Assembly: GCA_025458025.1 (NCBI GenBank)
Contig: JALOTF010000002.1
Span: 28,004 to 92,003, forward strand
DNA from: Beijerinckiaceae bacterium
Lineage (GTDB): Bacteria; Pseudomonadota; Alphaproteobacteria; Rhizobiales; Beijerinckiaceae
Length of the DNA: 64,000 nucleotides
Direction: 5' to 3'
Part shown: in pieces, positions 30,883 to 41,592 of the stretch
Numbering within the stretch: position 1 is the stretch's first letter
Layout: every line of letters begins with the position of its first letter
Notes under the pieces: model-generated
Told to the model about the DNA's origin: nothing
Databases searched by the model: none
Seen by the model: only the letters and a program-made list of their open reading frames with translations
Program-made: the position numbers and the translations under genes

Positions 30883-31461
30883 ATGAAAAAGCCGAAGATA
30901 CCCCCCGTGATGCCCCCGCCTGAAAGGCGGATCGTGGTTGCGACCATCGGCGCGCCGCATGGCGTGCGGGGCGAATGCCGCGTGAAAAGCTACACGGCGG
31001 ACCCGCTGAGCCTCGGCGATTACGGCCCGCTTTTCCTGCCCGATGGCCGGGCGCTGGAGATCGTCGATGGCCGTCCGCTGAAGGACGACATGCTCGTCGT
31101 GCGCTTCAGGGGCCTCGCGGATCGCGATGCGGTGCAGGCGCTGACCGGCCAGAACCTCGTGATCGACCGCGACAGCCTCCCCCCGCCCGAGGAGGAGGAC
31201 GAGTTCTACCATGCTGATCTCGTGGGCCTTCCGGTGACAGATGCCGAGGGCAATGGCATCGGCTCGATCCTTGAGGTGCATAACCACGGGGCCGGCGATC
31301 TGCTGGTGATCCGCCCCGTCGCCGGTGGCGCGACCCTGCTGCTGCCCTTCACGAAAGTCGCCGTGCCGGTGCTCGATGTGCCCGGCCGGCGCGTCGTGAT
31401 CGATCCGGCTTATCTCGCGGGACCGGAAAAACCGCCCGCCAACCCGGAGCAGGACGCATGA
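30883..31461 (+). CDS. rimM: Ribosome maturation factor RimM
   Basis: TIGAPHGVRGECRVKSYT, EDEFYHADLVGLPV. Confidence 0.95.
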   Translation: MKKPKIPPVMPPPERRIVVATIGAPHGVRGECRVKSYTADPLSLGDYGPLFLPDGRALEIVDGRPLKDDMLVVRFRGLADRDAVQALTGQNLVIDRDSLPPPEEEDEFYHADLVGLPVTDAEGNGIGSILEVHNHGAGDLLVIRPVAGGATLLLPFTKVAVPVLDVPGRRVVIDPAYLAGPEKPPANPEQDA

Positions 31462-32111
31462 GCAAGCCCATTCGCGGCCTCATCTTCGATATGGATGGCA
31501 CGCTCGTCGACAACATGCGCTTCCATGATGATTCATGGGAGAAATGGCATGCCGATCTCGGTTTGCCGTTTGATCGCGCAGGGTTCTTCGACAAGACGGC
31601 GGGCCGTTCCGGGCCGGAGATCATCGGTGAACTTTTCCCGGGCAAGTCGCGCGAGGAACTGATCGCGCTCGAAGATGCGAAGGAAGTGATTTACCGCGCG
31701 CTATACAAGCCGCATCTCGCGCCCATCGCCGGCTTGCTGCCGCTGCTCGATCGCGCGGATGCGCAAGGCCTGCCGATGGCCGTGGGCACGGCGGCACCGC
31801 CGGGCAATGTCGATTTCACGCTCGATGGCCTCGGGCTTCGTGAGCGTTTTCGCACGATTGTTTCGCCCTCGCAGGGCTTTCGTGGCAAGCCGCATCCGGA
31901 CATGTTCCTCGCCGCTGCGGAGCGGATGGGCGTTGCGCCGGAGGAATGCCTTGTCTTCGAGGATGCGCCGCTGGGCGTGGAAGCCGCGCGCCGTGCCGGC
32001 ATGCGCGCCGTGGTTCTGCTGACGACTGCTCCCGCCGAGACTTTCGCGCATTTCGACCATGTCATCGCGCTCGCGCCGGATTTCGCGAGCCTCGAACTCG
32101 CTTTCGGCTGA
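31458..32111 (+). CDS. HAD superfamily hydrolase (beta-phosphoglucomutase-like)
   Basis: [55 protein letters not shown]. Confidence 0.92.
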   Translation: MSKPIRGLIFDMDGTLVDNMRFHDDSWEKWHADLGLPFDRAGFFDKTAGRSGPEIIGELFPGKSREELIALEDAKEVIYRALYKPHLAPIAGLLPLLDRADAQGLPMAVGTAAPPGNVDFTLDGLGLRERFRTIVSPSQGFRGKPHPDMFLAAAERMGVAPEECLVFEDAPLGVEAARRAGMRAVVLLTTAPAETFAHFDHVIALAPDFASLELAFG

Positions 32112-32112
32112 C

Positions 32113-32814
32113 ATGGCCTTCGCGGCGACCGTGCTGACGCTGATGCCCGAGATGTTCCCGGGCACGCTCGGCCATTCGCTCGCGGGCGAGGCTTTGGCCA
32201 GAGGAACTTGGTCGCTTCAGGTGAAGGACATCCGCGACCATGGTCGTGGGAAGCACCGCGCGGTGGATGATACGCCGGCGGGCGGCGGTCCCGGCATGGT
32301 GATCCGCGCGGATGTGTTGGCGGAAGCCATCGATGCTGTCGTTCCCGCCGATGATCCGCGCCCGCGTTTCCTGCTCTCGCCGCGCGGGCGCGTGTTCGAC
32401 CAGGCGTTGGCGCGTGAACTTGCGAGCGGGTCTGGCGCGGTGTTCGTCTGCGGGCGGTTCGAGGGCGTCGATGAACGCGTGATTGAAGCGCGCGGGCTCA
32501 TGGAATTGTCCATCGGCGATTACGTGCTCTCCGGCGGTGAAGTGGCAGCACAGGTCGTCCTCGATGCCATCATCCGCCTTATGCCCGGCGTGATGGGCGG
32601 GGAGAGTTCGGATATCGAGGAGAGCCATGAGGACGGCCTGCTCGAATATCCGCATTATACGCGGCCCCGTGATTTCGAGGGGCGCGGCATTCCGGAGGTG
32701 CTGACCTCCGGCAATCACGGCGCAATTGCCAAATGGCGGCGCGCCGAGGCCGAAATGCTGACGAAAGCGCGCCGGCCTGATCTCTTTGCGCGAAAATTCC
32801 CGCCCAAGGGGTGA
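32113..32814 (+). CDS. trmD: tRNA (guanine-N1)-methyltransferase
   Basis: [54 protein letters not shown]. Confidence 0.96.
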   Translation: MAFAATVLTLMPEMFPGTLGHSLAGEALARGTWSLQVKDIRDHGRGKHRAVDDTPAGGGPGMVIRADVLAEAIDAVVPADDPRPRFLLSPRGRVFDQALARELASGSGAVFVCGRFEGVDERVIEARGLMELSIGDYVLSGGEVAAQVVLDAIIRLMPGVMGGESSDIEESHEDGLLEYPHYTRPRDFEGRGIPEVLTSGNHGAIAKWRRAEAEMLTKARRPDLFARKFPPKG

Positions 32815-32912
32815 CAAAGCAGCGGCGTTCCTGTATGCGCCGCACCTCAACTCAGAACAGCGTCCCGAAACGCTTGGCCATCAGAGCCAAAACCGGAAAA
32901 AGGTTCCCGACC

Positions 32913-33287
32913 ATGGATATCCTCGCTCAACTCGACCAGGAAGAAGCCGCCCGCGTTCTGGGCGAAAAGAAGATCCCCGAATTCCGCCCCGGCGACACCG
33001 TCATCGTGAATGTGAAGGTGAAGGAAGGCGAGCGTAGCCGCGTGCAGGCCTATGAAGGCGTGTGCATCGCCCGTTCGGGTGGTGGCTTCCAGGAAAGCTT
33101 CACGGTCCGCAAGATTTCGTATGGCGAAGGTGTGGAGCGCGTGTTCCCGCTCTATTCGCCTAACATCGACAGCATCAAGGTGGTTCGCAAGGGTAAGGTG
33201 CGCCGCGCGAAGCTCTATTACCTGCGCGATCGCCGCGGCAAGTCGGCCCGCATCGCCGAGCGCGTCGAGCCCCGCAACCAGGGCTGA
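32913..33287 (+). CDS. rplS: 50S ribosomal protein L19
   Basis: [35 protein letters not shown]; start within ORF 32811..33287. Confidence 0.97.
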   Translation: MDILAQLDQEEAARVLGEKKIPEFRPGDTVIVNVKVKEGERSRVQAYEGVCIARSGGGFQESFTVRKISYGEGVERVFPLYSPNIDSIKVVRKGKVRRAKLYYLRDRRGKSARIAERVEPRNQG

Positions 33288-33314
33288 GGCACTCGCGGGT
33301 TTGCAGAACATTCA

Positions 33315-33338
33315 GGCGGCCTCCGGGCCGCCTTTTTT
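33315..33338 (+). terminator. Intrinsic terminator of the rpsP-rplS operon
   Basis: GGCGGCC-TCCG-GGCCGCC followed by TTTTTT. Confidence 0.9.
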
Positions 33339-33423
33339 GTTGCCGAAAACGTGATGTTCCTTCGGTTTCCGTTTTCCGCCGCCCCGCGTTAGCCTCCGGC
33401 GCGACGGATAACGGGAGGAAACC

Positions 33424-34323
33424 ATGGCTGCTGACAAGACCCATGTGCCGGAGGATGTGATCCGCCTCTATGATCGCTTCACACATGGCGGTATGGATCG
33501 CCGCGCCTTCATGGAACGGCTGACGCAGATCGCCGGCTCCACCGCCGCTGCGGCTGCGATCTTGCCGCTGCTCCAGAGCGATTATGCGGTGGCCGAGACC
33601 GTGAAGCTGGATGATCCGCGCCTCGTTTCTGAGGATGGTGTGGCGATCCCCGGTTCGGATGCCGGGCTCAAGGGTTATCTCGTGGCGCCCAAGGGTGGCA
33701 TGAAGCGCCCGGCCTTGCTGATGATCCACGAGAATCGTGGTCTCAATCCGCATATCCGCGACATGACCCGACGCGGTGCGCTCGCGGGCTACCTCACGCT
33801 GGGCATTGATGCACTTTCGCCCGAGGGCGGCACGCCCGCGAACGAGGATCAGGCGCGCGGTATGTTCGGCACGCTCGATCCGGAGGTTGCGGCGCGGCGC
33901 TGTGCCGCGGCGGTGCGCTTCCTCGCCATCCATCCGCAATCAACCGGCAAGGTGGGTGCGATGGGCTTCTGCTGGGGCGGCGGGCAGGTCAATCGCGTGC
34001 TCGCGATCGAGCCGGCGCTGAATGCCGGTGTTTCCTATTACGGCTCGCAGATTCCGGCGGAGCGCGTGCCGGCCATCAAGGGTGCGCTGATGCTGCATTA
34101 TGCGGGCAAGGATGAGCGCATCAATGCGGGCATTCCGGCCTATGAGGCGGCCTTGAAGGCCAACAACAAGGCCTACGAACTCCATATGTATGAGGGCGTC
34201 GATCACGCCTTCAACAATGATACTGGCGGCGCCCGCTACAACCCGGACGCGGCGAAACTGGCCTGGGACAGGAGTCTCGCTTTCCTCGCGAAGCATCTTG
34301 GCGCGCCGCCGGCGCTCGGCTGA
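33424..34323 (+). CDS. Dienelactone hydrolase family protein
   Basis: MIHENRGLNPHIRDMTRR, GAMGFCWGGGQVNRV, YEGVDHAFNND. Confidence 0.92.
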   Translation: MAADKTHVPEDVIRLYDRFTHGGMDRRAFMERLTQIAGSTAAAAAILPLLQSDYAVAETVKLDDPRLVSEDGVAIPGSDAGLKGYLVAPKGGMKRPALLMIHENRGLNPHIRDMTRRGALAGYLTLGIDALSPEGGTPANEDQARGMFGTLDPEVAARRCAAAVRFLAIHPQSTGKVGAMGFCWGGGQVNRVLAIEPALNAGVSYYGSQIPAERVPAIKGALMLHYAGKDERINAGIPAYEAALKANNKAYELHMYEGVDHAFNNDTGGARYNPDAAKLAWDRSLAFLAKHLGAPPALG

Positions 34324-34330
34324 TGGCACA

Positions 34331-34348
34331 TAGTTTCAGATGAAACTA
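34331..34348. promoter_or_regulatory. Candidate operator upstream of hmgA
   Basis: Perfect inverted repeat TAGTTTCA-GA-TGAAACTA about 70 nt before the likely hmgA start. Confidence 0.55.
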
Positions 34349-34418
34349 ATTCTTGCCGGTCCATGCGGTTTCTGGCATGGATCGGTGCAGGATTTTCATG
34401 CCATCGGAAGTGATCACG

Positions 34419-35786
34419 ATGAACAGGCCAGTGCAGTTTTCACCGCTCGCGGGTGCGCGCACCACCGTTGAGGGGTCGCTCGCCTATATGTCGGGTTTCG
34501 GCAATTCCTTCGAGACGGAGGCGCTGCCAAATGCCCTGCCGGTGGGGCGCAACTCGCCGCAGAAATGCAATTACGGCCTTTATGCCGAGCAGCTCTCGGG
34601 CTCGCCCTTCACCGCACCGCGCTCCACCAACGAGCGCTCCTGGCTCTATCGCATCCAGCCCGGCGTGAAGCATCAGGCACGCTATCGCAAAGTGAGCGGC
34701 GGCCTCATCCGCACCGCGCCGAACCGCGAGGAATCGACGCTTCCCATCGGCCAGATGCGCTGGATGCCGGTGCCGATCCCCGGCGAGAAGCTCACCTTCC
34801 TCACGGGCCTGCGCACCATGACGACGGCCGGCGATGCCGAGGGGCAGGCGGGCATGGCCGCGCATATCGCGCTCGTCACCGCCTCGATGACTGATGAGTA
34901 TTTCTTCAACGCCGATGGCGAATTGATGATTGTGGCCCAGCAGGGCCGCCTGCGCTTCGCCACGGAATTCGGTGTGATCGAGATCGAGCCGGGCGAGATC
35001 TGCGTCATTCCGCGCGGCATCATTTTCCGCTGCGAGCTCGTGGATGGCCCGGCGCGCGCTTATGTCTGCGAGAACTATGGCGGCGCCTTCACGCTGCCGG
35101 AGCGCGGGCCGATTGGTGCGAACTGCCTCGCCAATGCACGCGATTTTCTCACGCCCGCCGCATCCTATGAGGACAAGCCCGGCAAGGCGCTGCTTCATGT
35201 GAAGTGGTGCGGGGAGATGTTCGCGACCGAACTCGAGGCCTCGCCACTCGATGTCGTGGCGTGGCACGGAAATTACTACCCCTACAAATATGATCTCCGC
35301 CGCTTCTCACCTGTTGGCGCGATTTCCTATGATCACCCCGATCCCTCGATCTTCACGGTGCTCACCTCGCCTTCGGGCGAAGTCGGCACGGCGAATATCG
35401 ATTTCGTGATCTTCCCCGAGCGCTGGATGGTGGCGGAAAACACCTTCCGTCCGCCCTGGTATCACCGGAACATCATGAGCGAGTTCATGGGGCTGATTTA
35501 CGGGGTTTATGACGCGAAGCCCGAGGGCTTCGTGCCCGGTGGCGCGAGCCTGCATAACATGATGCTGCCGCACGGGCCCGATACGCCCGCTTTCGAGCAG
35601 GCCTCCAACGAGCCGATGCTGCCGAAGAAGCTGACCGGCACCATGGCTTTCATGTGGGAGACGCGTTTGCCCCAGCGGCTCACGAAGTTTGCCAGCAAGG
35701 ACGCGCCCATTGACCAGAGCTATCTCGGCTGCTGGTCGGGGTTGAAGCGGCGCTTTGACCCCTCCACGCCTGAGCCGCAATGGTGA
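34419..35786 (+). CDS. hmgA: Homogentisate 1,2-dioxygenase
   Basis: [57 protein letters not shown]; start could also be 34398. Confidence 0.96.
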   Translation: MNRPVQFSPLAGARTTVEGSLAYMSGFGNSFETEALPNALPVGRNSPQKCNYGLYAEQLSGSPFTAPRSTNERSWLYRIQPGVKHQARYRKVSGGLIRTAPNREESTLPIGQMRWMPVPIPGEKLTFLTGLRTMTTAGDAEGQAGMAAHIALVTASMTDEYFFNADGELMIVAQQGRLRFATEFGVIEIEPGEICVIPRGIIFRCELVDGPARAYVCENYGGAFTLPERGPIGANCLANARDFLTPAASYEDKPGKALLHVKWCGEMFATELEASPLDVVAWHGNYYPYKYDLRRFSPVGAISYDHPDPSIFTVLTSPSGEVGTANIDFVIFPERWMVAENTFRPPWYHRNIMSEFMGLIYGVYDAKPEGFVPGGASLHNMMLPHGPDTPAFEQASNEPMLPKKLTGTMAFMWETRLPQRLTKFASKDAPIDQSYLGCWSGLKRRFDPSTPEPQW

Positions 35787-35885
35787 TCGGCGTGCCCGAG
35801 GGCATGTAGGAAAACCACGGAAATCCGCTTGGCGGCGAAAGTTTCCCCCCGTAATCTCGCGTCAAAGCGATGCGGGGGAAACAGC

Positions 35886-36758
35886 ATGAGCGAAGCCGGG
35901 AAAACTGAAACAGGCAAGACCCTGCTTGTGAGCATCGAGGCCGCGCGCGACCATCTCTCGCGGTCCGAGGCGCGCGTGGCGGATATCATCCTGCGCGACC
36001 CCAACCGCGCGGTGGAGATGTCGATTGCCGCGATCTCCGAGGCTGCGGATGTCAGTGAGCCCACCGTGGCGCGGTTCTGCAAATCCCTCGGCTTTTCCGG
36101 CCTCAAGGAATTCAAGCTGCGCCTCGCCCGCAGCCTCGGTGCGGGCACGCCCTTCGTGCATCAGGATGTGAAGCCGGGCGATGACGCATCCTCCGTGATC
36201 CGTAAGATGCTCGACCGGGCCTCGACCGCGTTGGCGCGTCTCTCGGAGGATCTCGATTCCGGCCTGCTGGCTCGGGCCGCGAAGGCCATGGCCGAGGCGC
36301 CGCGGCTGGAATTCTACGGGCAGGGCAATTCCGGCATCGTGGCGATGGATGCCCAGCACAAATTCTTCCGCCTCGGCATTCCCACGGCGGCTTATTCCGA
36401 TCCGCATGTGCATGCGATGTCCGCCGCTCTGCTCGGCCCGAAGGATGTGGTGATCGCCATTTCTGCTTCGGGCCGCACGCTGGATCTCATCCGCTCGGTG
36501 GAGATCGCGCGGAATGTCGGCGCGACCGTGATCGGGCTCACCACGCGTGGCTCGCCGCTGACCAAGCTCTGCGATGTCGCGATCACCACGGATGTGGAGG
36601 AAGATACGGATGTCTATTCGCCCATGCTCTCGCGGCATGTGCATCTCGCGATCATCGATGTGCTGAGTGTGCTGACGGCTCTGGAACGGGGCGATGCGGG
36701 TGTCACCAGCCTCGCGCGGGCCAAGAAGAGCGTGCGGGAGAAGCGCACGGCGGGATAA
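35886..36758 (+). CDS. MurR/RpiR (HexR-like) transcriptional regulator
   Basis: N-terminal HTH (AAISEAADVSEPTVARFCKSLGFSGLKEFKLRLARSL) and SIS domain (YGQGNSGIVAMDAQHKFFRLG); directly upstream of zwf-pgl. Confidence 0.9.
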   Translation: MSEAGKTETGKTLLVSIEAARDHLSRSEARVADIILRDPNRAVEMSIAAISEAADVSEPTVARFCKSLGFSGLKEFKLRLARSLGAGTPFVHQDVKPGDDASSVIRKMLDRASTALARLSEDLDSGLLARAAKAMAEAPRLEFYGQGNSGIVAMDAQHKFFRLGIPTAAYSDPHVHAMSAALLGPKDVVIAISASGRTLDLIRSVEIARNVGATVIGLTTRGSPLTKLCDVAITTDVEEDTDVYSPMLSRHVHLAIIDVLSVLTALERGDAGVTSLARAKKSVREKRTAG

Positions 36759-36779
36759 AGCCGCAGTTCACGCTTTAAT

Positions 36780-36815
36780 TGTAAGAAAATTACCTTTTTT
36801 CGTAGTAAAGCTTCA
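36780..36815. promoter_or_regulatory. Two tandem candidate HexR operators in the zwf leader
   Basis: 36780 TGTAAGAAAATTACC and 36801 CGTAGTAAAGCTTCA resemble the HexR consensus TGTARTWWAATTACA-type palindrome. Confidence 0.5.
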
Positions 36816-36848
36816 CACTTGTAATGCGGTCGGGTTATAAGAACTGGA

Positions 36849-38387
36849 ATGGCCGGAAACGGCCGCGCCGCGCCTGCCGCTGAAGGAAATGCCCGCATGG
36901 TTGAACGTCGCCTCCCCGTGATGCCCGAGCGCACGCCGGTGCCGCTTTTCGATCTCGTTCTCGTGGGTGCGACGGGCGATCTCGCCTTGCGGAAGCTGTT
37001 CCCGGCCCTTGCCCGGCGTGCGGCGGAGGGCGTGTTGCCGGATGGCAGCCGCATCACCGGTGTTGTCCGCAGCGGCGACAGCCCCGAGGCGCTGAAGGAG
37101 CATCTCGGCACGAAACTGCGCGAGCATGGCGTGGCCGATGAGGATGTGCGCCGCCTGCTGCCGATCGTCGAATTCGTGAAGGCGGATATCGCGGATGCCG
37201 CGAGCCTTTCCGGCCTTGCCGAGCGGCTGGATGACCCGAATCGCGTGCGGGCCTTCTATCTCGCGACGCCGCCAGACCGGTTCATTCCCGCGAGCCGCGC
37301 GCTGAAATCGGCGGGCCTGCTCGAAGGCGGCACGCGCCTCGTGCTCGAAAAGCCGCTGGGGCAGGATCTCGCCTCGGCCCGCGCCATCAACGAGGCCGTG
37401 GCGGCCGTGCTGCCTGAAAGCCAGACCTATCGCATCGACCATTACCTCGGGAAGGAGACGGTGCAGAACCTGCTCGTCCTGCGCTTCGCGAACACGCTTT
37501 TCGAGCGCTCATGGTCCGAACGCGACATCGATCATGTGCAGATCACCGTGGCCGAGACGGTGGGGCTTGAGGCCCGTGCGGGCTATTACGACAAGATCGG
37601 CGCCTTGCGCGACATGGTACAGAACCACGTGCTGCAACTTCTCTGCCTCTTCGCGATCGAGCCGCCGAATACGCTCACGGCTGATGCGATCCGTGATGAG
37701 AAAGTGCGTGTCCTGCGCGCGTTGAAGCCGATTTCCGGCCTTGATGTGCTGCAGAAAACCGTGCGCGGGCAATATATCCGCGGGTCGCTCGATGGCTCGC
37801 CGGTGCCGGGCTATGCCGAGGAACTCGGGCGCGAGAGCGGCACGGAAACCTTCGTTTCCCTGCGCTGCGAACTGGAAACCTGGCGTTGGGCGGGCGTGCC
37901 GATCTTCCTGCGCACGGGCAAGCGCATGGGCTCGCGCTATTCGGAGATCGTCGTCACCTTCCGCAAGCTGCCGCATCTCATCTTTCCGGGGCAGGCCGGG
38001 GCTGCGGTAGAAGCGAACCGGCTGGTCATCCGCCTGCAACCGAATGACGGCCTGCAATTGCAGATGATGATGAAGGTGCCGGGCTCGGGACGCCTGAAGC
38101 TTGTGCCGCGCGTGCTCGACCTGCGTTACGACACCGCCTTCGACGAGCGCACACCCGACGCCTATGAGCGCCTGCTGACCGATGTCATCCGTGGCGACCA
38201 GACGCTGTTCATGCGGCGCGATGAGGTGGAAACCGCCTGGTCCTTCATCGATCCCATCGTCGAGGGCTGGAAGGAGCATTACGCCACGCCGCATCGTTAT
38301 GTCGCCGGTACTTCCGGCCCGGCGCAGGCGGTGGCCCTCATCGAGCGGGAAGGGCGAAGTTGGAGTGACCCGGAATTGCGGGTTTGA
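36849..38387 (+). CDS. zwf: Glucose-6-phosphate 1-dehydrogenase
   Basis: GATGDLALRKLFPAL, RIDHYLGKETVQNLLVLRFAN. Confidence 0.96.
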   Translation: MAGNGRAAPAAEGNARMVERRLPVMPERTPVPLFDLVLVGATGDLALRKLFPALARRAAEGVLPDGSRITGVVRSGDSPEALKEHLGTKLREHGVADEDVRRLLPIVEFVKADIADAASLSGLAERLDDPNRVRAFYLATPPDRFIPASRALKSAGLLEGGTRLVLEKPLGQDLASARAINEAVAAVLPESQTYRIDHYLGKETVQNLLVLRFANTLFERSWSERDIDHVQITVAETVGLEARAGYYDKIGALRDMVQNHVLQLLCLFAIEPPNTLTADAIRDEKVRVLRALKPISGLDVLQKTVRGQYIRGSLDGSPVPGYAEELGRESGTETFVSLRCELETWRWAGVPIFLRTGKRMGSRYSEIVVTFRKLPHLIFPGQAGAAVEANRLVIRLQPNDGLQLQMMMKVPGSGRLKLVPRVLDLRYDTAFDERTPDAYERLLTDVIRGDQTLFMRRDEVETAWSFIDPIVEGWKEHYATPHRYVAGTSGPAQAVALIEREGRSWSDPELRV

Positions 38388-38396
38388 GCGGCAGCC

Positions 38397-39089
38397 ATGA
38401 ACCGCGATCCCGTGCTGCATCTCCATGCCGATCTCGCCGGTGCTTCGCAGGCCCTCGCGGATTGGGTTGCCGCATGCATTCGCACGGTGCTGGAGCAGCA
38501 GGAGCGCGCGAGCGTCGCGCTGCCCGGTGGCTCGACGCCGGGGCTGTTTCTCGCGGCCCTGGCGAAGCAGGATCTGCCGTGGAAGCGCATCACATTGCTG
38601 CCCACCGATGAGCGCTTCGTGCCGGCGGACCACCCCCGTTCCAACGAGCGGATGATGCGCGCAGCACTTCAGCCGGCTTTGCTGGCGGGCGCGGAATGGC
38701 TCTCATTCGCCAGCGAAGAACCGAGGCAGTCGCTGGAGGATTTCGCGCGCCACCTCGCAGGGCGTGTCTTGCCGGTGCTGCCGCTCTCCGTCGTGGTTTG
38801 CGGCATGGGCGAGGACGGGCATATCGCTTCCCTCTTTCCGGGCGACGCGGCGGCGAATGCCGATCAGGGTGAAGGGCAGGCGATTGTTCCGGCCTTTCCG
38901 GCGGGCCTCGAGCCGCGCCTCTCGCTCTCGGCCAGCGTCCTGCGCGGCGCGCAGGAAGCCGCGCTGCTTTTTGCCGGCGAAGTAAAGCGGCATGTGTTGA
39001 CTGAGGCGCTGCGCCTTGGCGACAAGCCTGTGACGTTACTTATAACCGAGCGGAGAAGATTACATGCCTTCGTGGCCGAGCAATTGTGA
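38397..39089 (+). CDS. pgl: 6-phosphogluconolactonase
   Basis: SVALPGGSTPGLFLAAL, TLLPTDERFVPADHPRSNERM, GMGEDGHIASLFPG. Confidence 0.95.
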   Translation: MNRDPVLHLHADLAGASQALADWVAACIRTVLEQQERASVALPGGSTPGLFLAALAKQDLPWKRITLLPTDERFVPADHPRSNERMMRAALQPALLAGAEWLSFASEEPRQSLEDFARHLAGRVLPVLPLSVVVCGMGEDGHIASLFPGDAAANADQGEGQAIVPAFPAGLEPRLSLSASVLRGAQEAALLFAGEVKRHVLTEALRLGDKPVTLLITERRRLHAFVAEQL

Positions 39090-39253
39090 GGGAAACTCAA
39101 TTCTCGATTGCAATTGGCGCACAATATTTATGCAAACCTCTCCATTCCTTATGTTTTTTAGCGTAACAAGGATCGGGATTTTCCATTTCTTTACCAGCTT
39201 CCGTTGAGCTTCCCGCATTCAGGACCGCCCCAGAAATCGAGCGGGAGCTTTGC

Positions 39254-41404
39254 ATGTTCGGGAAGTTGAAGAAGCAATCGGGCGCAACACGTCCCGCGAC
39301 CGGCAAGGCAATGCGCCTCTCCATCGGTCGACGGCTGGCTCTGGGCTTTGCTCTTGTGGTGATGCCATTCATTCTGGGCGGTGCGGCCTCCTACTGGTTT
39401 GTCGACAAGGCCCGCGGCAATGTGGAAGCGATGCTCGATCGATCGCAGGCCGCGCGCCTTACAGCCGAGGTGATGGCAACTGTTCATGCCGCAACCGCCA
39501 ATCTCGGAAGTTTCGTGCTGACCAATGACGACAAAGCCCGTCGTGCCTTCGATCAGGACTGGATCGACCTCCTGAGGCACATGAAGGCGGTGGATGAGCG
39601 ACTCGCAACCGAAGCCAACAGCGAGATCGTCGCCACCTTGCGCGAGGTGAAGGAATCAGTCCTTGCGCTCCAGCGCGTTCAGACCCGCATCGCCTCGATG
39701 ACCGGTGGCCCCAGCGCCCTGCCGGGGATGACGCGACTGGAAACCCAGCTTGTGCCGGACGGCATGGCGCTGGTGGAGCTGCTCAACAACCTCGTCGAGC
39801 GCCGCCCCAAGGGCAATTTCGATGTCGATGATGTTCGCGCCTTCCAGTTCATGGCGCGGGATGTGCGCGACATGTTCCTCCGGGCCATCGCGGCGCTTCG
39901 CCTCTATGCCTATTCCGGCACAGAGGAGGATCTTTCGGTCTACAACGACCTTGTAGGCGTACTGTCGTTCCGCATCACGCAGCTGGATCGCCGCGCCGTG
40001 GGCTTCGGCCAGGATTACAATACCGATCTGACGGTGCTGAAGGAAACGCTTCCCAACTGGATGAAGGGTGCGAACGAGATCGTCGATCGCCGCAAGCTGC
40101 CGAGCTGGAACCGCGTGCACCAGATCGTTGCGGAAGAAGCGGCACCCGTCGTGAGCAAGATCACCGCGCTGCTCGAAGGCGAGATCAACCAGTTCGGCGA
40201 GAAGACCGCTGGCCTCGGAGATCGCCAGAAGGCCGATGTGGTGCAACGCGCTGAAGGTTCGCAGCAAATCCTTGCGTTAAGCTCCATGGTGACACTTGCG
40301 GTCATCACGCTTGCCACCCTGCTGGCGATCATCCTCGGTTTCGCGATCAGCCGTTCGCTCACCGGCCCGATCACCGGGCTGACGGTGGCCATGCGACGGC
40401 TCGCCAACAAGGATTATGCCACCGACGTGCCCGGTGAATCGCGCGCCGACGAAGTGGGTGACATGGCCCGCGCGGTGCTGGTGTTCCGCGAAACCGGGCT
40501 TGAGGCCGAGCGCATGCGCGGGGCCGAACTCGAGGGACAGCGGGATCGCGAGCGGCGCAATGCTGCCATCGAGGCCGCCATCGGGTCGTTCGAGGTCGGT
40601 GCGGCGGAGATCGTGACCACGCTCGCCTCTGCCTCCACGCAATTGCAGGCTGCAGCCACGAGCCTTTCCGCAACGGCCGAGGAGACCTCGATGCAGGCGA
40701 CCTCGGTTGCCAGTGCGGCCGATGAAGCCTCGGTCAATGTGCAGGGGCTGGCCAGTGCGGGCGATGAACTCGCGCATTCTATTGGCGAGATCGGTGAGCA
40801 GGTACGCCGCTCCACCGAGATCGCCGCGAAAGCTGTGGCGCGAGCCTCCGAAACCGATCAGCAGGTGCAGCAGCTCGCACTGTCGGCGCAGCGCATCAGC
40901 GAGGTTGTTTCACTCATCCACTCGATTGCGTCGCAGACGAACCTGCTCGCGCTCAACGCGACCATCGAGGCCGCGCGGGCGGGCGAGGCGGGGCGTGGTT
41001 TCGCGGTGGTCGCGAATGAGGTCAAGGAACTCGCGAACCAGACGCGTCTGGCCACGGAACAGATCGCCGAGAGTGTGCAGGCTATGCAATCGGTGACGGA
41101 TGGCACCATCAGTGCCATCCAGGGCATTGGCGAGGCGATCGGCGCGATCGACGGCATCTCGAAGATGATCGAGGCCTCGATCGTGGAGCAGGACCGCGCG
41201 ACTCACAACATCGCGCTCAATGTCCAGCAGGCCGCGCGCGGCACGGAGGAGGTGTCCTCCAACATCGCGCAGGTCAATCAGGCGGCAGCTTCCACCGGCA
41301 GTGCGGCGACGCAGGTGATGGCCTCGGCCTCCGAGCTGGCCGAACAGGCTGAGCGCATGCGCCGGCGCGTGCAGGACTTCCTGGCCGCCGTGCGCGCAGC
41401 CTGA
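39254..41404 (+). CDS. Methyl-accepting chemotaxis protein
   Basis: N-terminal TM, periplasmic sensor, second TM, HAMP, and conserved hairpin [40 protein letters not shown]. Confidence 0.95.
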   Translation: MFGKLKKQSGATRPATGKAMRLSIGRRLALGFALVVMPFILGGAASYWFVDKARGNVEAMLDRSQAARLTAEVMATVHAATANLGSFVLTNDDKARRAFDQDWIDLLRHMKAVDERLATEANSEIVATLREVKESVLALQRVQTRIASMTGGPSALPGMTRLETQLVPDGMALVELLNNLVERRPKGNFDVDDVRAFQFMARDVRDMFLRAIAALRLYAYSGTEEDLSVYNDLVGVLSFRITQLDRRAVGFGQDYNTDLTVLKETLPNWMKGANEIVDRRKLPSWNRVHQIVAEEAAPVVSKITALLEGEINQFGEKTAGLGDRQKADVVQRAEGSQQILALSSMVTLAVITLATLLAIILGFAISRSLTGPITGLTVAMRRLANKDYATDVPGESRADEVGDMARAVLVFRETGLEAERMRGAELEGQRDRERRNAAIEAAIGSFEVGAAEIVTTLASASTQLQAAATSLSATAEETSMQATSVASAADEASVNVQGLASAGDELAHSIGEIGEQVRRSTEIAAKAVARASETDQQVQQLALSAQRISEVVSLIHSIASQTNLLALNATIEAARAGEAGRGFAVVANEVKELANQTRLATEQIAESVQAMQSVTDGTISAIQGIGEAIGAIDGISKMIEASIVEQDRATHNIALNVQQAARGTEEVSSNIAQVNQAAASTGSAATQVMASASELAEQAERMRRRVQDFLAAVRAA

Positions 41405-41516
41405 GCCCGTGACATCAAGGCGCGCCTGCTCCAAGCAGGCGTGCGTTCGCCGCGCTTCAGGCGGGTGAATGATGGTGTCGTTCTGATGGATGAACGGGCT
41501 GGGACGGAGAAGAAAA

Positions 41517-41592
41517 TGGTGGAGCTGAGCGGGATCGAACCGCTGACCTCTGCAGTGCGATTGCAGCGCTCTCCCAGCTGAGCTACAGCCCC
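41517..41592 (-). tRNA. tRNA-Ala, anticodon CGC
   Basis: Reverse complement GGGGCTGTAGCTCAGCTGGGAGAGCGCTGCAATCGCACTGCAGAGGTCAGCGGTTCGATCCCGCTCAGCTCCACCA; anticodon stem CTGCA/TGCAG, loop ATCGCAC, encoded CCA. Confidence 0.95.

Noticed and set aside
41517-41592. tRNA gene as a possible integrative-element attachment site
   Set aside because: No integrase, no direct repeat of the tRNA 3' end and only core genes on both sides in this window.
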